8,349 bases of DNA from Bryobacterales bacterium (GTDB taxonomy: Bacteria; Acidobacteriota; Terriglobia; Bryobacterales; Bryobacteraceae), in NCBI GenBank assembly GCA_003139735.1, contig PLGA01000190.1:9646-17994 (forward strand). The letters run 5' to 3'. Made by a program: the position numbers and the translations under genes. Below the pieces are notes generated by a model that saw only the letters and a list, made by a program, of their open reading frames with translations, was not told the origin of the DNA and did not search any database. Below, one piece after another: positions 4,168 through 8,349 of this stretch (position 1 is its first letter; every line of letters starts with the position of its first letter).

Positions 4168-6678
4168 GTGTTCGGTTCGAGCCCGGCGGCCTGCCACAGC
4201 GTTGCACTGCACGTCCATCGGGGCGCCCCCGGCATTCCGCTCTGGCTGTTCTCCACTTCCGCCCCGCTCCCCGAAACCGCCGCGCTCTGCGAACGAGTGG
4301 TGGTCCGCCGCAACTCCGTGGCGCTGTTCTTTCAGGCGCAGCGGGAGCTTTGGCGTCATGCGGTCGCGATCACCGCCGGCGCGTGGACCGGCAAGCGCGG
4401 CAGCCGGGTTTTGAAACTGGCGCCGCTCCTCGTCCCGCCGTTTCGGGCCGTGTTCGCCAACTCCAGCGGCGATTTCTTGTCCGCCACGCCCGCCAGCATC
4501 CTGCGCCACTGCCAGCACCGGTTGCGCGATGACCTTTGCTCGGCCGTCTGCTCCCTCAGGTTGGCCGCGTGGGCGGTCGGATGCCGCATACGATTGGCCG
4601 TCTGCTTCGTCAGAAAGGCCGCGTGGGCGGTCGGATGCCGCATACGATTGGCCGTCTGCTCCCTAAGATTGGCCGCGTGGTCTGTCGGTTGCCGCCTGAG
4701 ATTGGCCGTCTGCTTCGTCAGAAAGGCCGCGTGGTGGGTCGGATGCCGCGTAAGGTCGGCTGGATGCCGCATCGCGCCTCTGCGGCTGTTTTCCATCCTG
4801 CTGAAATGGTGCGGGTATCCCGACCGGCGCCTGTTCCACCGCTTGCACGGAGTCGAGACTTTGCACCCTGCTCAAGTTTCCGCGAGCGGTTTCGGAGTGG
4901 CGTCGTACGTTTCCCCTGGGCCGGACTGGAACGGCCCTGCCTTGGAGCGGTTCGCCTTGGCCAGCACCGCCCGCTGGATTGCCTGGAGCCGGTTTCCCGA
5001 CGTTCCCGTCGCGCACTTGTTGCCGCTCTTCGCCGGCCAGCGCACATTCGCCGTCTCCCGCCAGGATCGTCACCGCCAGTGGCGCCTCCCGCTGTTCGCC
5101 ACGGCCGCCTTCCGGGCCTTGCAGCAGGGCGAGGCCAGCCAGGTTCTGGCGCCCCTCTCGGGGACCATCGTGGTGGATCGCGGCAAGCTGCTCGCGCTTG
5201 GCATCCCGAAATGCAAACTCGCGTGGACCGCCTGGCTGCTCCTTTTTTGGAAGGCATCCGCCGCCGGATGGCGTTCCTACAGCATGGGGTCGCCGCAGCC
5301 CGTCGGTCAGGAGCCGGATTACCCCATGGAGGAGCGCGCCTTCCTGTTCCACGTTCTCACCGGCCGCGCGCTGCGCCGGTTGGGGCCCAGTGAGCCCAAT
5401 CTCTCCCGCGGCAACGTCGCTTTCGCCCCCGGACAGTCCCTCGTAGAGCGCGGCAGCGGCCGCCTGAGGGTCCTGGTCGTCTCGCCCTTCCTGCCGTATC
5501 CCCTTTCCCACGGCGGCGCCGTCCGCATGTTTAACCTGTGCAAAGCCCTGGGGCGCCGCGTCGATTTCGCTTTGGTCGCCATCCACGAATCCCGGGAAAT
5601 CGTGCATTACGACAAGCTTCGCGAGATTTTTCAGGAAGTTCGCGTGGTCGATATGGACGAGCCCGTCTCACGCAACGCGCGCTTGCCGGGGCAGGTCCGC
5701 CAGCACCAGTCGCAGAGTCTGCGCGAGACCGTCGCGGACCTCGCCGCGGACTGGCGGCCGGATCTCCTGCAAGTCGAATTCACGCACATGGCGGAATTCC
5801 GGGATGCCGCGCCGGATACGCCGGCCATCCTCGTCGAGCACGATCTCACCTTCAGCCTGTACCGCCAGCTCGCCGAAAGCAGCGGATCCCAGGAAGCCCG
5901 CCGCGAATACGAGCGTTGGCTGGAATTCGAGCGCCGCTGGCTGCGGACCTACGATGCCGTATGGACCATGTCCGAAGAGGACCGTTCGGCCGCCATCCGC
6001 GAAGGCAGCCAGCCGGATCTCACCTTTGCCATCCCGAACGGAGTGGATGTCTTCCGGTTCCTGCCCGAGGACCGTCCCGCCGCCGCTCCCGAGATCCTCT
6101 TGGTGGGCTCGTTCCGCCACCTGCCCAACGTTCTCGCCTTTGAAAAACTGCGCACTGAGATCATGCCGCGCGTCTGGAGCGTCTTCCCCGGCGCCGTCGC
6201 GCGCGTGGTGGCGGGACCGGATCATGAATGGTTCTGGCGCAAGCTGGCCCCCAAGGGCTTGCCGCTCGATAGCGACCCCCAGATCGTGGTCCACGGCTTT
6301 GTCGAAGATCTCCGCCCGCTCTATGCCAGAGCCTCCGCGGTTGCGGCGCCGCTCGAAGTCTCGGCCGGCACCAACATCAAGGTGCTGGAAGCGATGGCCT
6401 GCGGCAAAGCCACGGTGACCACCCCGGCCGGCTGCGGCGGCCTGGGACTCCGCGACGGCCATGAGGCGCTGATCCGCGACGATTGGGCGGCCTTCGCCGG
6501 CGCTTTGTGCGAAGTCCTTTCCGACCCATCCCTGCGCGCCCGCATCGGCCGCCGGGCGCGCCTGGCCGCGGAGCGCCGCTTCAGTTGGAGCGCCATCTGC
6601 AACGAAGCCTACCAGAGCTATCTGGATGTGCTTGAGCGCCACAGCGCCCGCGCCCCCCACGCCGCCGTCGGCGATTGA
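4168..6678 (+). CDS. Two-part glycosyltransferase: unusual N-terminal region plus C-terminal GT4 domain
   Basis: An 836-residue protein whose last ~405 residues are a GT-B fold, family GT4-like glycosyltransferase. It has an N-terminal LRVLVVSPFLPYPLSHGGAV (433-452), WTMSEEDR (599-606), IPNGVDVFRF (622-631), LLVGSFRHLPN (644-654) and GTNIKVLEAMACGK (734-747). E741 fits the second glutamate of the EX7E motif, and the first is replaced by A733. It would move a sugar from a nucleotide-sugar, probably for surface polysaccharide; donor and acceptor are unknown. The first ~425 residues are less clear. A segment at about 320-372 (VVDRGKLLALG, then LLLFWKASAAGWRS) recalls the C-terminal part of GT2 enzymes, so a degenerate GT2-like module is possible. 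Residues 125-196 are four 18-residue tandem repeats. GTG 4168 is the only ATG/GTG/TTG in frame after the stop at 4069, with no strong ribosome site, so the start is uncertain. Its stop faces the toxin gene's stop 3 bp away. Confidence 0.85.
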   Translation: MFGSSPAACHSVALHVHRGAPGIPLWLFSTSAPLPETAALCERVVVRRNSVALFFQAQRELWRHAVAITAGAWTGKRGSRVLKLAPLLVPPFRAVFANSSGDFLSATPASILRHCQHRLRDDLCSAVCSLRLAAWAVGCRIRLAVCFVRKAAWAVGCRIRLAVCSLRLAAWSVGCRLRLAVCFVRKAAWWVGCRVRSAGCRIAPLRLFSILLKWCGYPDRRLFHRLHGVETLHPAQVSASGFGVASYVSPGPDWNGPALERFALASTARWIAWSRFPDVPVAHLLPLFAGQRTFAVSRQDRHRQWRLPLFATAAFRALQQGEASQVLAPLSGTIVVDRGKLLALGIPKCKLAWTAWLLLFWKASAAGWRSYSMGSPQPVGQEPDYPMEERAFLFHVLTGRALRRLGPSEPNLSRGNVAFAPGQSLVERGSGRLRVLVVSPFLPYPLSHGGAVRMFNLCKALGRRVDFALVAIHESREIVHYDKLREIFQEVRVVDMDEPVSRNARLPGQVRQHQSQSLRETVADLAADWRPDLLQVEFTHMAEFRDAAPDTPAILVEHDLTFSLYRQLAESSGSQEARREYERWLEFERRWLRTYDAVWTMSEEDRSAAIREGSQPDLTFAIPNGVDVFRFLPEDRPAAAPEILLVGSFRHLPNVLAFEKLRTEIMPRVWSVFPGAVARVVAGPDHEWFWRKLAPKGLPLDSDPQIVVHGFVEDLRPLYARASAVAAPLEVSAGTNIKVLEAMACGKATVTTPAGCGGLGLRDGHEALIRDDWAAFAGALCEVLSDPSLRARIGRRARLAAERRFSWSAICNEAYQSYLDVLERHSARAPHAAVGD
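4541..4756 (+). repeat. Four tandem 54-bp repeats inside the glycosyltransferase gene
   Basis: Units begin at 4541, 4595, 4649 and 4703, with a degenerate partial unit from 4757. Each starts (t/c)GGCCGTCTGCT and contains GGCCGCGTGG and TCGG(A/T)TGCCGC. The sequence alternates two forms: units 2 and 4 carry TTCGTCAGAAA where units 1 and 3 carry TCCCT(C/A)AG(G/A)TT. Because 54 is divisible by 3, copy-number change would add or remove 18 residues without a frameshift. In the gene's frame the unit reads roughly LAVCFVRKAAWAVGCRIR. It is not a CRISPR array, since the units abut with no spacers. Confidence 0.9.
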
Positions 6679-6681
6679 ACT

Positions 6682-6942
6682 CTACCGGCGGTACGCTTGT
6701 TTCCTGTGTTCCAACGTGTAGATGGTGATGGCTTTGGCCTTTACGTCCGCTTCGTACAGTATCCGGTAGTCGCCGCTTCGAAGCCGATAGGCGATTGAGC
6801 TCCCCCTCAGCTTCTTGTATCCAACGGGGTATGGTCCATTGAAAAGGGCTTCCATCTTTCGCGCAATCCGGTCGGCGGTCACGGCATCCAGTTTGTCCAT
6901 GAACCCGACGCTCCTCCTCGTGCTACGAACCGCCCATTTCAT
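6682..6942 (-). CDS. RelE/ParE superfamily toxin
   Basis: An 86-residue protein of the RelE/ParE toxin superfamily. RelE members cleave mRNA in the ribosomal A site and ParE members poison gyrase; sequence alone does not settle which applies here. The call rests on length and on the C-terminal beta-strand pattern: KKLRGSSIAYRLRSGDYRIL (43-62) followed by ITIYTLEHRKQAYR (72-85), with basic R53, R55, R60, H79 and R80 where RelE-type toxins carry active-site residues. The N-terminal half is helical and charged, as expected. Its ATG overlaps the TGA of the upstream antitoxin gene (6939-6942), and there is no ribosome site of its own, so translation is likely coupled. It converges on the glycosyltransferase gene with 3 bp between stops. 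RelE-like mRNA interferase is favoured over ParE. Confidence 0.85.
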   Translation of the reverse strand: MKWAVRSTRRSVGFMDKLDAVTADRIARKMEALFNGPYPVGYKKLRGSSIAYRLRSGDYRILYEADVKAKAITIYTLEHRKQAYRR

Positions 6943-7199
6943 GCGCGGCGGTATTTCTTAAGCAGGGTTTCCAGGGGCGTTGTCGGCTCGTGCCGATGCA
7001 ACTCAATTGCCGCCAAATCCATCGCGTCCTCGTCCATCGCCGCTCGGGGATTTGCAGCCTTGCGGCGGATGCCGGCCTCGGCCTGAGCCTTGGTCTTGCC
7101 CGTAGCGTACTGTCCCGGCGTCAGCTCAACGGCCACCCAAGTGCCGTTCGGCAACCGGCCGCTAAGAAATGGAATCGTGCTTTGGCTCTTCGCGCCCAT
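6939..7199 (-). CDS. Probable antitoxin of the RelE-like toxin, HicB-like N-terminus
   Basis: An 86-residue protein encoded directly before the toxin and overlapping it by four bases, the usual order for type II antitoxins, so its role is inferred mainly from position. Residues 16-48 (GTWVAVELTPGQYATG, then KTKAQAEAGIRRKA) resemble the short HicB core, in which a beta-sheet passes a PG-x-x-x-x-G turn into a helix beginning T-x-x-E/Q-A. The C-terminal half (55-86) carries acidic residues at 56-58 and 61 and ends in LETLLKKYRRA. It looks like a helical toxin-binding tail. I see no clear ribbon-helix-helix, HTH or AbrB DNA-binding motif, so autoregulation is uncertain. There is no strong Shine-Dalgarno before ATG 7199. 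Function as an antitoxin is likely; the family is tentative. Confidence 0.7.
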   Translation of the reverse strand: MGAKSQSTIPFLSGRLPNGTWVAVELTPGQYATGKTKAQAEAGIRRKAANPRAAMDEDAMDLAAIELHRHEPTTPLETLLKKYRRA

Positions 7200-7255
7200 C
7201 CTGTCTTCAGCCTACATCAAAAGCGCCCGCGCGCGCGGCCGCCCCTCGACCCGTC

Positions 7256-7261
7256 TACAAT
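7256..7261 (+). promoter_or_regulatory. Candidate -10 box of a leaderless ruvA promoter
   Basis: TACAAT (5 of 6 to TATAAT) ends 7 bp before the A of the ruvA ATG at 7269. A start point at the usual distance falls on or beside that A, giving a transcript with little or no leader. No Shine-Dalgarno precedes the ATG, which fits. No good -35 is visible at 16-18 bp; that stretch is GC-rich, with an alternating CG run at 7228-7237. The 69 bp from 7200 to 7268 must also hold the promoter of the oppositely oriented antitoxin gene, which I cannot place. Confidence 0.5.
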
Positions 7262-7268
7262 ACATCTT

Positions 7269-7859
7269 ATGATCGCTCTCCTCCGCGGCCTGCTCATCGA
7301 AAAGCATCCCAACCAGGCCATCGTCGAAATCGGCGGCGTCGGCTACGACGTCACCATTCCCGTATCCACCTTCACACGCCTGCCCGATCCTGGAGTCGAA
7401 GTCCGCTTGCGCATCCATACCCACGTGCGCGAGGACGCACTCTCCCTCTACGGCTTTCTCACTCAGGATGAAAAGTCCCTGTTCGAGAAACTCATCGGCG
7501 TGAGCGGCATAGGGCCCAAGCTGGCCGTGACCATTCTGTCCGGCTTGGCCGCGCCGGATTTGATCGGCGCCATCCGGCGAGGCGAAGTCGATAAGCTGGT
7601 GCGCATTCCCGGCATCGGCAAGAAGACCGCCGAACGCATGGTCCTGGAGCTGCGCGAGAAAATGCCCGCCGCCGTCGGCGAGGAGCAGGCCACCCCCGCC
7701 GGCGCGCTTTCCGCCATCGACCAGGACGTCCTTTCCGCCCTGCTCAACTTGGGCTGCGCACGCCAAAACGCCGAAGCCGCCGTCCGCAAAGCCAAGGCCG
7801 CCGGTGGGCCCGCCGAGTTTGAACCGCTCTTCCGGCGCGCCCTCGAACTGGTACGCTAA
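7269..7859 (+). CDS. ruvA: Holliday junction branch migration protein RuvA
   Basis: A 196-residue RuvA, about the usual length (190-205). RuvA tetramers bind four-way Holliday junctions, hold them in a square-planar form and load the RuvB motor for branch migration in recombination and fork repair. The start MIALLRG gives the family's typical N-terminus; the frame is open further upstream but that part has no RuvA character. Domain I (OB fold) covers about 1-63, with IEIGGVGYDV-type sequence at 19-28 and YGFLTQDEK at 61-69. Domain II has two helix-hairpin-helix motifs, GVSGIGPK (77-84) and IPGIGKKT (113-120), which contact DNA backbones. A linker of about 135-147 leads to domain III (about 150-196), which binds RuvB. 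ruvB follows after 11 bp, so the two are an operon. No ruvC is visible just upstream; a toxin-antitoxin pair on the other strand occupies that place. Confidence 0.97.
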   Translation: MIALLRGLLIEKHPNQAIVEIGGVGYDVTIPVSTFTRLPDPGVEVRLRIHTHVREDALSLYGFLTQDEKSLFEKLIGVSGIGPKLAVTILSGLAAPDLIGAIRRGEVDKLVRIPGIGKKTAERMVLELREKMPAAVGEEQATPAGALSAIDQDVLSALLNLGCARQNAEAAVRKAKAAGGPAEFEPLFRRALELVR

Positions 7860-7870
7860 GCTGGTAGCAC

Positions 7871-8349
7871 ATGCCAGACCGGGAACTGGTTTCCGGCGCA
7901 CGCCAAGCCGAAGATCTGCAATTTGAGGCGAGCCTCCGCCCGCGCCGCCTGTCCGACTTTACCGGCCAGGCCAAGCTCAAGGAGAACCTCGGCATTGCCA
8001 TTGAGGCCGCGCGCTTGCGTGGCGAAGCCATGGATCACGTGCTCCTCTACGGGCCTCCCGGGCTCGGCAAGACCACCCTTGCCGCCATCATCGGTGAAGA
8101 GCTCGAAGTGCAGTTCACCTCCACCTCCGGTCCGGTGCTCCAAAAGAAGCTCGACCTTACCGGCATTCTCAGCAATATCCGCGCTCGCCAGGTGTTTTTC
8201 ATCGACGAGATTCACCGCCTCTTCCCCGACGTGGAAGAGATGCTCTACTCCGCGCTGGAGGATTTCCGCGTCGATATTCTGGTGGGCGCTGGCCCCGGCG
8301 CGCGCACCCATTCGCTGCCCATGCCCAAATTCACCGCCATCGGCGCCAC
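7871..8349 (+). CDS. ruvB: Holliday junction branch migration helicase RuvB (partial, N-terminal part)
   Basis: The first 159 complete codons of RuvB, an AAA+ ATPase that forms hexameric rings on DNA at either side of a RuvA-bound junction and pumps the duplex arms. The full protein is usually about 330-350 residues, so the sensor-2 and winged-helix domains lie beyond the window. Seen here are the N-terminal [12 protein letters not shown] (about 22-33), Walker A GPPGLGKT (about 61-68), Walker B FIDEIHRL (about 109-116), and [20 protein letters not shown] (about 129-148). The frame ends in KFTAIGA, just before the expected sensor-1 TTR stretch. DFRVDILVG stands in place of the more common DYQLDIMIG, a modest lineage difference. 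ATG 7871 starts 11 bp after the ruvA stop with no strong ribosome site (only TGGTAG upstream), so coupling to ruvA is likely. Confidence 0.97.
   Translation, partial: MPDRELVSGARQAEDLQFEASLRPRRLSDFTGQAKLKENLGIAIEAARLRGEAMDHVLLYGPPGLGKTTLAAIIGEELEVQFTSTSGPVLQKKLDLTGILSNIRARQVFFIDEIHRLFPDVEEMLYSALEDFRVDILVGAGPGARTHSLPMPKFTAIGA

Noticed and set aside
3048..4313. 421-residue minus-strand frame across the GH3 5' end and the intergenic region
   Set aside because: It overlaps the GH3 barrel in the wrong frame and the glycosyltransferase start on the other strand, and shows no domain.
4541..4756. Possible CRISPR array
   Set aside because: The 54-bp units abut directly with no unique spacers, lie inside a long coding frame, and no cas gene is in the window.
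4663..5607. Minus-strand frame opposite the glycosyltransferase N-terminal half
   Set aside because: Antisense shadow with low-complexity translation. The plus-strand frame continues without a break into a proven GT4 domain.
5668..6660. 330-residue minus-strand frame opposite the GT4 domain
   Set aside because: Antisense of well-recognised GT4 motifs, so it is a shadow.
6990..7268. Upstream extension of the ruvA frame
   Set aside because: The added residues overlap the antitoxin gene and look nothing like RuvA, whose N-terminus is conserved at MIALLRG.
7212..7901. 229-residue minus-strand frame opposite ruvA
   Set aside because: Antisense of a secure RuvA; its G/A/D-rich translation is an artefact of GC-rich codons.

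Overview
The window is GC-rich, densely coded DNA from a bacterial chromosome. An Acidobacteriota of the Solibacter/Bryobacter type is my best guess. It rests on GC content, an exported GH3 beta-glycosidase beside a COG2407/AraA-type isomerase, short GTGGGGC...TGCC hairpin repeats, and the style of the glycosyltransferase. This is pattern recognition, not a database result.

Layout. (1) Positions 1-3634, minus strand: a two-gene carbohydrate unit. An exported GH3 beta-glycosidase (1502-3634) is followed by an L-arabinose/L-fucose isomerase-family gene (1-1283) that runs off the left edge. The 218 bp between them holds palindromic, repeated DNA. A sigma70-like promoter (TTGACA, 17 bp, TACATC) lies just before the GH3 start. 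(2) Positions 3686-4167: about 480 bp with no convincing gene, with one further copy of the palindromic repeat and an AT-richer patch. (3) Positions 4168-6678, plus strand: a large two-part glycosyltransferase whose C-terminal half is a GT-B/GT4 enzyme. Its N-terminal half is interrupted by four in-frame 54-bp tandem repeats (4541-4756). (4) Positions 6682-7199, minus strand: a compact type II toxin-antitoxin-like pair, with an antitoxin that looks HicB-like at its N-terminus and a RelE/ParE toxin, overlapping by ATGA. (5) Positions 7269-8349, plus strand: ruvA and the start of ruvB, the Holliday-junction branch-migration genes, 11 bp apart.

How the genes may work together. The GH3 enzyme would release sugars from plant-type oligosaccharides outside the cytoplasm, and the isomerase would bring a released aldose into central metabolism. 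The glycosyltransferase probably works on a surface polysaccharide and has no visible tie to its neighbours. The toxin-antitoxin pair is divergent from ruvAB and convergent with the glycosyltransferase, with only 3 bp between the stop codons. I found no clearly new multi-gene system. The points most worth a second look are the repeat-bearing glycosyltransferase, the HicB-like/RelE pairing, the altered active-site motif of the GH3 enzyme, the hairpin repeats on both sides of that gene, and a probable leaderless ruvA promoter.
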